NCBI GenBank assembly: GCA_963770545.1
Contig: CAVYQF010000026.1
Coordinates: forward strand, 1 to 64,000
Direction: 5' to 3'
From: RYN-230 sp963770545
Lineage (GTDB): Bacteria; Actinomycetota; Actinomycetes; Streptosporangiales; Streptosporangiaceae
Length of the DNA stretch: 64,000 bases
The notes under the pieces are model-generated. The model searched no databases. It worked only from the letters and a program-made list of their open reading frames with translations, and was not told the origin of the DNA. This document shows, piece by piece, positions 17,689-25,841 of this stretch (its first letter is position 1; each line of letters opens with the position of its first letter). A program made the position numbers and the translations under genes.

Positions 17689-18504
17689 ATGGAGCCGATA
17701 TCCGTGGACCTGTCCGGCGTGCCGGAGACGCTGCTGTGGAATCTCGGCCGGCGCGCGGCCGCAGCGCGCATCGGTGCTTCGCCGCTGAAGGACCCGCTCG
17801 CCGTCGAGGTGGCCGACCGCATCCAGTACGACTTCGCTGATGCCTCCCGCGGCGCCAGGTGGCACGCGGTTCGGGTGGCTACGTTCGATGACGCGGTACA
17901 CCGCTTCCTGAACCAGCATCCGGCTGGCACGGTGGTTGCGCTGGGTGAAGGTCTCGAGACCCAGTTCTGGCGGGTGGACAACGGCCGCGTGCGCTGGCTG
18001 AGTGTTGACCTCCCGGCGATCCTGGATCTTCGCCGCCAGGTTCTGCCGGAGAGCTCGCGGCAAGGCAGTTATGCCGGGTCGGCACTCGACCTGGGCTGGC
18101 TCGACCGGCTGGATCCGGTGGCGCCGGTGCTGGTCACCGCCCAGGGCCTGCTCATGTACTTCCAGCGGAACGAGGTCTTCGGGCTGATCGGGGCGATCGC
18201 CGAACGGCTTCCCGGCTCATCCTTCGTCTTCGACGTCGTGCCCGAGAAGATGCTCGAGCTCGTCCGGAGGACGCCTGGCCCCGAGCGTGACCAGGCAGTC
18301 GAGCTGTGGTCGTGGTTGTTCAGCCCGCAGGAGCGCACGGCGATCAGCGAGATCCCTGGCGTCGCGGGGATTCGCGACCTCGTGCCGCCGCGGGCACTTG
18401 GGGTGGTGCCGCTGACTCTCCGGGCTGTCCGCCGCCTCCCACGGAGCGTGCGTTACGCACTCCCCGTGTTTCCGGTCCTGCAACTGAGGTTTCGCTGGCC
18501 TTAG
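17689..18504 (+). CDS. class I SAM-dependent methyltransferase, LCM/PpmA family
   Basis: Protein of 271 residues of the leucine-carboxyl-methyltransferase-like family common in actinomycetes (often named O-methyltransferase involved in polyketide biosynthesis). The SAM-binding core is visible as VVALGEGLETQFWRVDN, the acidic strand RWLSVDLPAILDLRR, and the later strand PVLVTAQGLLMYF. The first glycine motif is LGEGLETQ. The usual substrate of bacterial members is undefined. ATG 17689 has only a very close GAGG. Its TAG overlaps the TAA of the convergent MFS gene in the four bases TTAG (18501-18504). Confidence 0.8.
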   Translation: MEPISVDLSGVPETLLWNLGRRAAAARIGASPLKDPLAVEVADRIQYDFADASRGARWHAVRVATFDDAVHRFLNQHPAGTVVALGEGLETQFWRVDNGRVRWLSVDLPAILDLRRQVLPESSRQGSYAGSALDLGWLDRLDPVAPVLVTAQGLLMYFQRNEVFGLIGAIAERLPGSSFVFDVVPEKMLELVRRTPGPERDQAVELWSWLFSPQERTAISEIPGVAGIRDLVPPRALGVVPLTLRAVRRLPRSVRYALPVFPVLQLRFRWP

Positions 18505-20045
18505 ACCGGCCCTTGCGCGACCGGCTCGGCTGGGGCGCCGTCCGCGGTGAGCCCTGACAGGGCGCGCATGTTGCCCCTGGGGAGCACCAGTCCGGCGATA
18601 ACCGCGGCCACCACGAAGATCAGCGCCGAGTACAGGAACGCCGTGGTGTAGCTGTGCAGCGCTGCCGTCTGGAGGTTCACCGGCGTGGGCGCCCGGCCCG
18701 CCAGGTAAGTGGTGGCGGCCCCGGCGGCCAGCGTGTTCAGCAGGGCCGTGCCGACCGAGCCGCCGACCTGCTGGGAGGTGTTGAGGGTGGCCGACCCGAC
18801 CCCGGCATCGGAGGGCCTGAGCCCCAGGGTGCCGGTGCTGAATGAAGGGGCGAGGCTCAGGCCGAACCCCAGGCCCAGCAGCAGGAGATAGGGCAGCACG
18901 TGACCCGCGTACGAGCTGTGCAGCCCGACCCCGTGCAGGAGGAACAACGCAAGGGCGTTCACGAGCAGCCCGATCGGCACGATCACCTTGGGGCCGAACC
19001 GGGGCAGGAGCACCCGGTTGGACACCTGCGCCATGCCTGCCAGCGCGGCGATCATGGGAAGGAAGGCGAGGCCGGTCTTGACCGGGCTGAACTTGAGTGT
19101 TTCCTGCAGGTAGTAGGTGAGGAACAGGAAGACCCCGAAGAGCCCCATGCTGGCGAGCAGCATGGCCAGGATCGAACCACCCCTGGTCCTGTTCTGTACC
19201 ACCCGGGGTGGCAGCAGCGGGAACCGCACCCGGGGCTCAAGCCAGGCGAAGCTGGCCAGCAGGATCACGCCGACGATCAGGAACCCGATGGTGAAGGGAT
19301 TGCTCCAGGCGGTCGTCTCGGCGTGAGAGAAACCGTAGACCAGGCAGAACAGGCCGCTGGTGACGAGCAGGAGCCCGGGAATGTCCAGCGGATCGCGGTC
19401 GGCAGCCTTGTCATTCTTCAGCCAGAACACGGCGCCGGCCGTGGCCACAGCGGCAAAGACCAGGTTGACGTAGAGGGTCCAGCGCCATGACACGTACGAG
19501 GTGAGGATCCCGCCGAGCAGCAACCCCAGGGCCCCGCCGGCTCCGGCGATGCCGCCGTAGATCGCGAACGCCTTGCCACGTTCACGCACCTCGGTGAAGG
19601 TGGTGGTCAGCAGGGCCAGGACCGACGGGGCGAGCAGCGCGCCGAAGGCGCCCTGCACGGTTCGCGCGGTCACCAGCATCGGGAAGTTGACTGAGGCTCC
19701 GCCGATGGCCGAGGCTACGGCGAACCCGACCAGCCCGATGATCAGCGTCCGCTTACGTCCGAAGATGTCGCCGATCCGGCCTCCGAGCAGGAGGAGGCTG
19801 CCGAAGGCGAGCGCGTAGGCGGTCACGACCCACTGCCGGTCGGCGTTGGAGAAACCGAGCGCGTGCTGGGCTGTCGGCAGCGCGATATTGACCACGGTGT
19901 TATCCAGGATGACCATCAGCTGGGCGATGCCCAGCACGGCCAGGATCCACCACCGCATGGCGTAGTTCGCTACATAGTCGGCTGTCTCAGCCACGTCCCC
20001 CGGCGAGGTGCCCGGTGGGCTCGTCTCCTTCTCAGACTGGGACAA
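18501..20045 (-). CDS. MFS drug exporter, DHA2 (EmrB/QacA, 14-helix) family
   Basis: About 514 residues with 14 hydrophobic segments. MFS signatures include LMVILDNTVVNIALP in helix 1 (the acidic residue and NTVVNIALP are DHA2 hallmarks), GGRIGDIFGRKR in the loop 2-3, and VQGAFGALLAPSVLALL. It would expel hydrophobic cations or other small toxic compounds using the proton gradient. The start is uncertain: TTG 20045 has a well-spaced GGAGAG and gives a natural cytoplasmic N-terminus, while ATG at MRWWIL is the alternative. No TetR or MarR repressor is adjacent. Downstream it converges with the methyltransferase. Confidence 0.88.
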   Translation of the reverse strand: MSQSEKETSPPGTSPGDVAETADYVANYAMRWWILAVLGIAQLMVILDNTVVNIALPTAQHALGFSNADRQWVVTAYALAFGSLLLLGGRIGDIFGRKRTLIIGLVGFAVASAIGGASVNFPMLVTARTVQGAFGALLAPSVLALLTTTFTEVRERGKAFAIYGGIAGAGGALGLLLGGILTSYVSWRWTLYVNLVFAAVATAGAVFWLKNDKAADRDPLDIPGLLLVTSGLFCLVYGFSHAETTAWSNPFTIGFLIVGVILLASFAWLEPRVRFPLLPPRVVQNRTRGGSILAMLLASMGLFGVFLFLTYYLQETLKFSPVKTGLAFLPMIAALAGMAQVSNRVLLPRFGPKVIVPIGLLVNALALFLLHGVGLHSSYAGHVLPYLLLLGLGFGLSLAPSFSTGTLGLRPSDAGVGSATLNTSQQVGGSVGTALLNTLAAGAATTYLAGRAPTPVNLQTAALHSYTTAFLYSALIFVVAAVIAGLVLPRGNMRALSGLTADGAPAEPVAQGPV

Positions 20046-20233
20046 TGTGGACTCTCCGCTCGTTCGGGCTCCGACCCTTACTTCGACGTAACAGCCGCCG
20101 GCCGGAAAACGGTGCCCGTGCGCGACCGTGAACATTCGTCCCGCCCGGGAACGAACCGGAGCGGTCTAGGCCGGGTAGCCGCGCACCAGGCGCACGCGCC
20201 CAGGGATGGAGGGCACGACGCCCCGGAGGTCGG

Positions 20234-20668
20234 CTACAGGTCGTCGGGGAGGAGCCGGAACCATTTGTGCGGGGTAAGGGGGTGCATCGCGCGGAAGTCG
20301 CGGCGGTCGAGCGTGAGCATGGCGTCGGTCCGGTACTGGGCCGCCAGGGCCACGTTGACCGCGTCAGCCAGGTCCAGATCCAGGCTGGCGTACTGGCGCT
20401 GGACCATGCGTGCGGTGTCCAAGACCTCAAGGCCGGTTTCCGGGATCTGGAAACGGGATTGCCCGGCCTGGGCGAGGACGAAATCGATGATCGCGGTCCG
20501 GGCCCGGGACCCGAAGCGGGCCTTGGCCAGGTGATCAACCTCGGTGAGAACCAGCGGCGAGATGATCACTGTGCCGGCTTCCTGCAAGACCGCCCGGCAG
20601 GCTGCGGACTCGGGAGCGTTGCGATCGGACGCCGCGATGAGGCCGGAGGTGTCAGCGACCGCGATCAC
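20234..20668 (-). CDS. vapC: VapC-type PIN-domain toxin
   Basis: PIN-domain ribonuclease of 144 residues. The acidic active-site residues are in VADTSGLIAA (first Asp), LTEVDHLA (Glu), DLDLADAVNVALA (Asp) and TLDRRDFRAM (last Asp), which together bind Mg/Mn. It likely cleaves a tRNA or rRNA when free of antitoxin. The GTG start (20668) overlaps the antitoxin stop (GTGA), the standard arrangement for coupled toxin-antitoxin genes. The cognate antitoxin is the ribbon-helix-helix protein just upstream. Confidence 0.85.
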   Translation of the reverse strand: MIAVADTSGLIAASDRNAPESAACRAVLQEAGTVIISPLVLTEVDHLAKARFGSRARTAIIDFVLAQAGQSRFQIPETGLEVLDTARMVQRQYASLDLDLADAVNVALAAQYRTDAMLTLDRRDFRAMHPLTPHKWFRLLPDDL

Positions 20669-20904
20669 CGGCGGGCGGCCGCCTGGGCGACTGCCTCGGT
20701 GACCTGGTCGCTGGTGGCTGGGTCACCGCTTCCGTCGAAGGTGGGCCAGTCGAAGGAACCGTCCCAGACCCGGTTGCTCATGGCCGCCAGGTGAATGCCT
20801 TCCCGGATGATCTGCGCCTCAGGGACGCCGCGGCGCGCGGCGATTTCCTTGATCAGCGCAAGATCTTCGCTGTCGGCATAGACGTTGGTTCGCTTGAGCG
20901 ACAT
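20665..20904 (-). CDS. vapB: ribbon-helix-helix antitoxin of the VapBC pair
   Basis: Seventy-nine residues. The first 45 (KRTNVYADSEDLALIKEIAA, then RRGVPEAQIIREGIHLA) form a CopG-type ribbon-helix-helix DNA-binding domain. The acidic, aromatic C-terminal tail (VWDGSFDWPTFDGSGDP) is the expected toxin-binding part. It starts 9 bp downstream of the cobF stop, without a convincing SD, so it may be cotranscribed with cobF or use a promoter inside it. Such antitoxins usually repress their own promoter. Confidence 0.82.
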   Translation of the reverse strand: MSLKRTNVYADSEDLALIKEIAARRGVPEAQIIREGIHLAAMSNRVWDGSFDWPTFDGSGDPATSDQVTEAVAQAAARR

Positions 20905-20913
20905 GTACCGATG

Positions 20914-21702
20914 CTAGCACACGTCTACGTCAGGCCTAGCCTGCCGTGTAGCCCGTCGGCGCAGCAGATAGGTGTCCATGACCCAGCCGCGGCGGCTGCG
21001 GGCGGCCGCCCGCGCCGCCACGATCTGCTGTCCCACGTCGGAGACCCGGCCGGAGATCAGGGTTTCATCGGCCCCGCTGATGCCGGCGCCCCAGTAGATG
21101 TCGAGGTCTTGGCCGGTCTCGGCGAAGGCGCATTGTGCGTCGAGCATGACGACGACATCGTCGGCGTTCTCAGGGAACCCCTGCGCGATCAGGCGGCCGG
21201 TCGTGATGTGCAGGGGACGCCCGGCCCGGGTCAGGCTGATCTTGTGCTGGGCAGCCAGCGCCTGGATGCTGCTGATTCCGGGGATCACCTGCAGCTCGAA
21301 GCTGACCGTCCCCCGGGCCAGCACCTGGCGCAGCACGTCAACGGTGCCGTCGTACACCGCCGGATCCCCCCAGGCCAGGAACGCGCCGTGCCCGTAGCCG
21401 CCGAGCTCGCCGGCGATCAGCTGCTCGTAGATCTCCGCCCGCCGCGTGCGCCAGTCCGCCACGGCCCGCCCGCCGGCCGCCGGGCCACGGGGACGCTCAG
21501 GATCGGCTGCGGTCACGATCCGGCCGGAGGGACTGGTGATGTACCGCGTACAGATCTCCCGGCGGAACTCGAGGAGCTCGCGGGCCGCATCACCTTTGTC
21601 CATCATGAACACGACGTCGGCGGCGTTAAGGGTATTGATCGCCTGCACCGTGACGTGCTCGGGATGGCCGGCGCCGATCCCGACCACGGACACTGTCCTC
21701 AT
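20914..21702 (-). CDS. cobF: precorrin-6A synthase (deacetylating)
   Basis: SAM-dependent tetrapyrrole methylase of 262 residues. In aerobic cobalamin synthesis CobF methylates C1 of precorrin-5 and releases the acetyl group, giving precorrin-6A. The N-terminal VVGIGAGHPEHVTVQAI, GHGAFLAWGDPAVYDGT and VIPGISSIQALAAQHKISL are CobF-type methylase motifs. ATG 21702 has SD GGAGGT and overlaps the upstream FhuF-like stop by one base (TGATG). No other corrin-ring gene is in the window, so it is either an orphan or one end of a scattered pathway. Confidence 0.9.
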   Translation of the reverse strand: MRTVSVVGIGAGHPEHVTVQAINTLNAADVVFMMDKGDAARELLEFRREICTRYITSPSGRIVTAADPERPRGPAAGGRAVADWRTRRAEIYEQLIAGELGGYGHGAFLAWGDPAVYDGTVDVLRQVLARGTVSFELQVIPGISSIQALAAQHKISLTRAGRPLHITTGRLIAQGFPENADDVVVMLDAQCAFAETGQDLDIYWGAGISGADETLISGRVSDVGQQIVAARAAARSRRGWVMDTYLLRRRATRQARPDVDVC

Positions 21703-22523
21703 CAGACCTCCTGGCCTGCTTCGTGCGCCGGCTGGGCAGCTTTCGGTGACGTGCCGTTGAGGATGCAGTCCCCGCAAACCGCCGAGGTGGCCGTTGGGTC
21801 GGCTCGGTAGATCAGGCAGCAGCTTCGCCTGCGGAACCCGGCCCCGCTGCCGGTCCAGGTTCCGGCCAGCTCCGGGGCGCCCAGCAGCGCACTCCGGATG
21901 GTGGCGGCCTCGGTGGCGAGACCGGGGCGCGCCGTGGCGATCATGGCGGCGGCGGCGTTGACCGCGGACGCGATGTTGCCCTCCAGCACGATCGGGGACA
22001 CGGACATGGCCTCGGTGACCTCGGTGAGGGCGCGAACTGGGCCGTTGAGCAGGTTCTGCCGCAGCTCGCTGGCCAGCTGGCCGGCGCCGGGCTGGTCCCC
22101 GTCCCCGGCCAGGACGGAGGCCGGGAGGGACAGGGGCAGCGGCCCGCCAAGCACTGGCCGCCAAGCCACCTCAGCCGGATCCATCCGCGGCACCCGGCCG
22201 AACAGGACCGCCGTCCCGAGGATGGGGGAGATCAGCCGGGCCGCCACCCCGAGGTGGGTCACCGACGCGGCCACCCGGAACTCCACGGCTTCGGGCGGAC
22301 GGTCCGCGGCGAGCGCGCAGCGGACTTCCGCGATCCGCTGCCGCAGGTCTCCCGGGGAGTCCAGCAGGGTACGAAGCGGCCGCCAGGGGGCAGGCCTGGG
22401 CTGGCCAGGCCGGTGGACACGGACGGCGAAATACGGCCCGAGGCGGGCTAGCTCCGCCACGTGCCGGGCGGCTGGATCAGCGTCGCCTGGCACGCCGCGC
22501 GGTTCGGTCTGCGGAGTGGGCAC
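21702..22523 (-). CDS. FhuF-like (2Fe-2S) ferric-iron reductase family protein
   Basis: Protein of 273 residues, GTG start. The C-terminus has SCCLIYR followed by CGDCILNG, i.e. C-C-x13-C-x2-C, the four-cysteine 2Fe-2S site of the FhuF family. The preceding part is a helical domain with no other motif. FhuF proteins reduce ferric siderophore iron in the cytoplasm. In actinomycete cobalamin loci a relative may reduce cobalt or corrinoids, but that is inference from the one-base overlap with cobF. The CC-to-C spacing is slightly longer than the x10 I remember for E. coli FhuF. Confidence 0.75.
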   Translation of the reverse strand: MPTPQTEPRGVPGDADPAARHVAELARLGPYFAVRVHRPGQPRPAPWRPLRTLLDSPGDLRQRIAEVRCALAADRPPEAVEFRVAASVTHLGVAARLISPILGTAVLFGRVPRMDPAEVAWRPVLGGPLPLSLPASVLAGDGDQPGAGQLASELRQNLLNGPVRALTEVTEAMSVSPIVLEGNIASAVNAAAAMIATARPGLATEAATIRSALLGAPELAGTWTGSGAGFRRRSCCLIYRADPTATSAVCGDCILNGTSPKAAQPAHEAGQEV

Positions 22524-22537
22524 CGAACGTCAGCGTG

Positions 22538-22690
22538 TCACACTCCGGCTGGCTCGGGGGAGCGCAGTTCGGCACTGGCTGGCCCGGGAGCCAGCAGCCG
22601 GTCGGCGAGGGGGGCGAAGATCAGCCCGATCACCGACCACGGCAGGAGCTGCGTGGCGACGGAGTACAGCCGAACGAGTCGGACTGGCCT
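22538..22690 (-). pseudogene. cbtA: C-terminal stub of cobalt transporter subunit CbtA
   Basis: Between the FhuF-like gene and the nitrobindin-like gene, one minus-strand frame of about 50 codons reads RLYSVATQLLPWSVIGLIFA followed by PLADRLL. This strongly resembles the last transmembrane helix and tail of CbtA-type cobalt permeases. It begins directly behind the stop of the upstream gene with no start of its own. The remaining four-fifths of cbtA is missing. It lies 14 bp upstream of the FhuF-like gene, consistent with an ancestral cbtA-fhuF-cobF operon cut by insertion of the neighbouring gene. Recognition is by eye. Confidence 0.45.
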
Positions 22691-23601
22691 CAGGCCTTGG
22701 TCAGCGTGCCGACGGTAATGTGCGGCCAGCTCAGGCCCGCGAAGTTCAGCAGCACGATCTGGGAGTACTGCAGCCGCTTGGGCCCGGTATCGCCGTCCAG
22801 CGTCTGCAGCCAGAACGTGGCGGCGACGTGCGCGGCGTCGGCGTTCGGGCCGTCCTTGGTGCCGACGAGGAAGGACGTGTTCGACGTGCCGCCGCCCACG
22901 ATGGTGCCCGCGGTGGTCAACACGTGCAGCCTGGTCGTGCTGGTGACGCTGGGCGGATTGTGAGTCAGCACGCTGTTGGGGTTGTCGAGCATGGCCTGGG
23001 TGATGCCGGTCAGCCCCACACCGGAGGTCCGGAACTGCGTGGTCTTGTTCAGGTGCTGCTCGTCGAAGTCGACCGTCTGCTGCCGATTGCCGATAGTGAA
23101 CGGGGTGAGGCTGACGGCCGGAATCGATGGTCCTCCGGCCGCGGTGGTCGCCGTTCCCTGGATCAGGATCGTGGTGCCGTGCGGAATGGAGGCCAGCCGG
23201 GCGAGGGTGGTGGGCTCCTTCGGGTCGGTAGTGGGCGGGATGTTTATCCACACACCCGGCTCGATATGCAGCCCGGCTGGGGCTCCGTTGACCTCCACGT
23301 TGGCGTCGGAGATCTGCTGCAGGTACGTCAGCCCATGCATGAAGATCTGGCCCTGCACCAGGCCGCGGTTCGGGATCCGCCCGTTGATGACCTCCAGGTC
23401 GATCTGGTCGTTGGTCACATTGAGCTCGAGGAAATGGTCCGATGCGCCGGTATGCGGGCGCCAGATGGCGTTGAAGCCCTGGCCGCTCCAGTTTCCGGCC
23501 AGACCAGCCAGTGGCCCCAGCCCCTGGTCCGGCACAGCGGCCACTGCAGTTGCCGGATCGTTGTCCAGCGGCTGGAAGGCAAAGTTTGCAGCCAGTTCCA
23601 T
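22690..23601 (-). CDS. conserved protein with nitrobindin-like N-terminal motif
   Basis: Protein of 303 residues with no signal peptide or membrane helix. It contains PLAGLAGNWSGQGFNAIWRP, where GxWxGxG resembles the opening of nitrobindin/FABP-like heme-binding barrels. The remainder (NRGLVQGQIFMHGLTYLQQI, LHIEPGVWINIP, LASIPHGTTI, TATFWLQTL-like segments) is rich in beta strands. I recall proteins with the same blocks in cyanobacteria and fungi, usually annotated as heme-binding or hypothetical. ATG 23601 has a strong SD (GAGGGG). It sits where most of cbtA is missing, suggesting acquisition by transfer. Function not known. Confidence 0.65.
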   Translation of the reverse strand: MELAANFAFQPLDNDPATAVAAVPDQGLGPLAGLAGNWSGQGFNAIWRPHTGASDHFLELNVTNDQIDLEVINGRIPNRGLVQGQIFMHGLTYLQQISDANVEVNGAPAGLHIEPGVWINIPPTTDPKEPTTLARLASIPHGTTILIQGTATTAAGGPSIPAVSLTPFTIGNRQQTVDFDEQHLNKTTQFRTSGVGLTGITQAMLDNPNSVLTHNPPSVTSTTRLHVLTTAGTIVGGGTSNTSFLVGTKDGPNADAAHVAATFWLQTLDGDTGPKRLQYSQIVLLNFAGLSWPHITVGTLTKA

Positions 23602-23736
23602 GATGTTCCCCTCAGCGAGACGTCGCTCACCACCAGGCCCCCGAGGCCGGTGCAGCTCAGCGCAGAATTACCCGCGCAGAATCATTTGGACAATTCTCAC
23701 CGATGAGTACCACCGCCGTCGATCGTCGAAACGGAC

Positions 23737-24273
23737 ATGACTACCGAACCTCGGGCGAGTAACCTCGCCGGCCTCTACCACCTCGCGCCACTCGACTGGG
23801 CCGATGTGCGCCGGACGCTGGAATCCAACCTGGACCAGGCACCCGGCACCGGCGGACCCGACCACCACACGTTCTGGCTGTCCACGGTGGACCTCGACGG
23901 CCGGCCCCACATGACGGCCGTCGGCGCGTTCTGGGTCGACGGCCGCTACTACTTCAGCGGCAGTCCCAGGTCGCGCAAGATCCGGAACATCGAGCGTGAC
24001 CCGCGGTGCGCTTTCGGCGTCGCCCTCCACGGTTACGACGTGGCGCTCGAGGGCCAGGCCGCCCGGGTCACTGACGAGGCCATGCTGCAGCGCCTCGCCG
24101 CGGTGTTCGCCACGGGCGGCTGGGCTCCGACCGTGGCCGACGGGGGCTTCACCCACGACTTCAGCGCCCCTAGCGCCGGCCCGCCGCCGTGGTACGTCTA
24201 TGAGTTCAAGCCCGGCGACGCTTATGCGGTGGCCACCAAGGAGCCCGGCGGCGCCACCCGCTGGACCTTCTGA
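23737..24273 (+). CDS. pyridoxamine 5'-phosphate oxidase-family (FMN/F420 split-barrel) protein
   Basis: Split beta-barrel protein of 178 residues. FWLSTVDLDGRPHMTAVGAF and GRYYFSGSPRSRKIRNIERD fit the flavin/deazaflavin-binding part of the PPOX/FDOR superfamily. The arginine/lysine-rich SPRSRKIRN would bind the cofactor phosphate. Actinobacterial members often use F420 or heme instead of FMN; the sequence alone does not decide. Probably a small-molecule reductase or cofactor-binding stress protein. It is divergent from the nitrobindin-like gene. Confidence 0.78.
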   Translation: MTTEPRASNLAGLYHLAPLDWADVRRTLESNLDQAPGTGGPDHHTFWLSTVDLDGRPHMTAVGAFWVDGRYYFSGSPRSRKIRNIERDPRCAFGVALHGYDVALEGQAARVTDEAMLQRLAAVFATGGWAPTVADGGFTHDFSAPSAGPPPWYVYEFKPGDAYAVATKEPGGATRWTF

Positions 24274-24276
24274 CCC

Positions 24277-24489
24277 TCAACAGGCGTCACGACCGCGATG
24301 CGACTTGCCGCCCTTCCAGGCGCTAGCGGCGCGGCGGACTCTGGCTGGCTGAGCCAGGCACAAGATGGCGGTCACCAGCAACGCGGCCAGGCGAGCCAGC
24401 GGAATAGCCAGGCAGACACCGCACATGAGCAGGAGCCATCCCGGCATGGTGGCGGTCAGGCTTCGTACGATCTTCCGGACAGTAATCAA
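24277..24489 (-). CDS. small membrane protein (tentative)
   Basis: A 70-residue frame with one or two hydrophobic helices (WLLLMCGVCLAIPLARLAAL and VTAILCL), a positively charged N-terminus and a strongly basic C-terminus (VRRAASAWKGGKSHRGRD). Starting at TTG 24489 avoids an arginine-rich, low-complexity extension upstream, but the SD is poor. It converges on the split-barrel gene with a 3-bp gap. No family recognised. Confidence 0.35.
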   Translation of the reverse strand: MITVRKIVRSLTATMPGWLLLMCGVCLAIPLARLAALLVTAILCLAQPARVRRAASAWKGGKSHRGRDAC

Positions 24490-24599
24490 GCAGTCCCGCC
24501 CCCCGGACTTTGCCCTGCAGCGTCCTCGTAGCCGCGCTCCCCATCGAGGGCCGCCGCGGCCGGCCCGCCTTAGTAAACCAGCCAGATGGCCCTTGCCGA

Positions 24600-24612
24600 G
24601 GGACAAAGTCCC
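24600..24612. promoter_or_regulatory. GGGAC-N3-GTCCC inverted repeat
   Basis: The only notable element in the 260-bp space before the mechanosensitive channel gene is the palindrome AGGGACAAAGTCCCT (24599-24613). It recalls the DevR/DosR box (GGGACTTTAGTCCC) but is one base shorter, so the assignment is weak. A minus-strand frame through it (starting near 24695) has no SD and is not called. Confidence 0.25.
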
Positions 24613-24751
24613 TGAGCACCGGCCGTCCATGCTGCTCATAGGCATCGCTGGTCAGGTGCAGGCGCTGTAAGGTCGTCGCGGACTCGAACCATGGCATAAC
24701 CCGCTTTCTCGGGCGGCCTGGTGATCTACCACCGGCGGATAGAGGGTGACG

Positions 24752-25783
24752 ATGCCTGAGCTGAGCCAGGCTTCGGTCTCGACAGTCATCGTGGCCTGTG
24801 TCGTGGCCGGAGCCGTCGCCTTCGTCGTGGGTGTGGTCGTCGCGGCCTCGATCAGGCGGCTCGCCGGACGTCACAATCTCGACGTCCGGCGCCGGCCTAT
24901 CTGGCGGGCGCCGGTCACCGTGCTGCTCGTCGTGCTCGCCGTCCGCGGAGTCCTGCTGGCGGCAGGTTCGCAGCGTGCTTGGGCCGCCCACGCCGGGTAC
25001 GTTCTCGGCCTCGTGGCGATCGCTGTCGTCGGATGGCTCCTCACGGCGGTCGCCGTCGTCCTGGAACGGGCGATGCTGGCCCGGTATCCCGATACCGAGC
25101 TTGAGAACCGCCGCTCCCGCCACGTCCGGACGAAGATCATCCTTGTTACCCGGGTGATCCAGGCCCTGATCGGGGCGGTCACCGTGGCCGCGATCTTGTG
25201 GACGATCCCGGCACTGCGCGACATAGGCGCCGGCATCCTCGCGTCGGCTGGCGTGATCGGGGTGATCGGCGGCCTGGCCGCGCAGACAACTCTGGGCAAC
25301 CTGTTCGCGGGCCTCCAGATCGCCTTCACCGATGCGATCCGGATCGATGACATCGTCGCCGCTGCGGGGCAGACGGGCCGCATCGAGGAGATAACTCTTA
25401 CGTTCGTCTCGGTGCGCCTGAGGGACAACACGACCCTGATCCTGCCCTGCACCTATTTCACGACGACCCCATTCCAGAACTGGACCCACAAGGGTGCCCA
25501 GATCACCGGGATGGTGGAAATCGGGGTTGACGCTCACGCGCCTCTCGATGCCCTGCTCGCTGCGCTGCGCGAGGAACTCGGCCGCGTCCTTGAGCGCTCC
25601 TCGAACTGGGACCGGGGCCGGGCTGACATGGTCGTCGAAGACGCGACTGGCTCGGCGGTGAAGCTGATCGCCATGGTGACGGCCGTAGATGGTGACGCTA
25701 TCGCGCCACTGCGCTGGGAAGTCCGGGAAGCCCTCCTGGCCTTCCTCCAGGAAAACTATCCTGCCGCGCTGCCCGGTGGCTGA
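24752..25783 (+). CDS. small-conductance mechanosensitive channel (MscS family)
   Basis: Membrane protein of 343 residues with four hydrophobic helices before the MscS core. The pore-lining segment is IGVIGGLAAQTTLGNLFAGL, rich in Gly/Ala as expected, followed by the beta domain signature DAIRIDDIVAAAGQTGRIEE and a C-terminal alpha/beta domain. It would open under membrane tension and release osmolytes during hypo-osmotic shock. ATG 24752 is preferred over GTG 24746 because of SD GAGGG at proper spacing. Monocistronic, convergent with the lipoprotein gene. Confidence 0.88.
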   Translation: MPELSQASVSTVIVACVVAGAVAFVVGVVVAASIRRLAGRHNLDVRRRPIWRAPVTVLLVVLAVRGVLLAAGSQRAWAAHAGYVLGLVAIAVVGWLLTAVAVVLERAMLARYPDTELENRRSRHVRTKIILVTRVIQALIGAVTVAAILWTIPALRDIGAGILASAGVIGVIGGLAAQTTLGNLFAGLQIAFTDAIRIDDIVAAAGQTGRIEEITLTFVSVRLRDNTTLILPCTYFTTTPFQNWTHKGAQITGMVEIGVDAHAPLDALLAALREELGRVLERSSNWDRGRADMVVEDATGSAVKLIAMVTAVDGDAIAPLRWEVREALLAFLQENYPAALPGG

Positions 25784-25841
25784 TAGAAACACTTCCGCTA
25801 ACGCCAGCCAAGCCGCAGAACAAGCACGAAAGCCTGCCGCG

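Noticed and set aside
24323..24695. Minus-strand frame starting near 24695 before the MscS gene
   Set aside because: Its first 45 codons look plausible, but there is no SD, the rest is low-complexity and it conflicts with the small hydrophobic frame. Kept only as intergenic.
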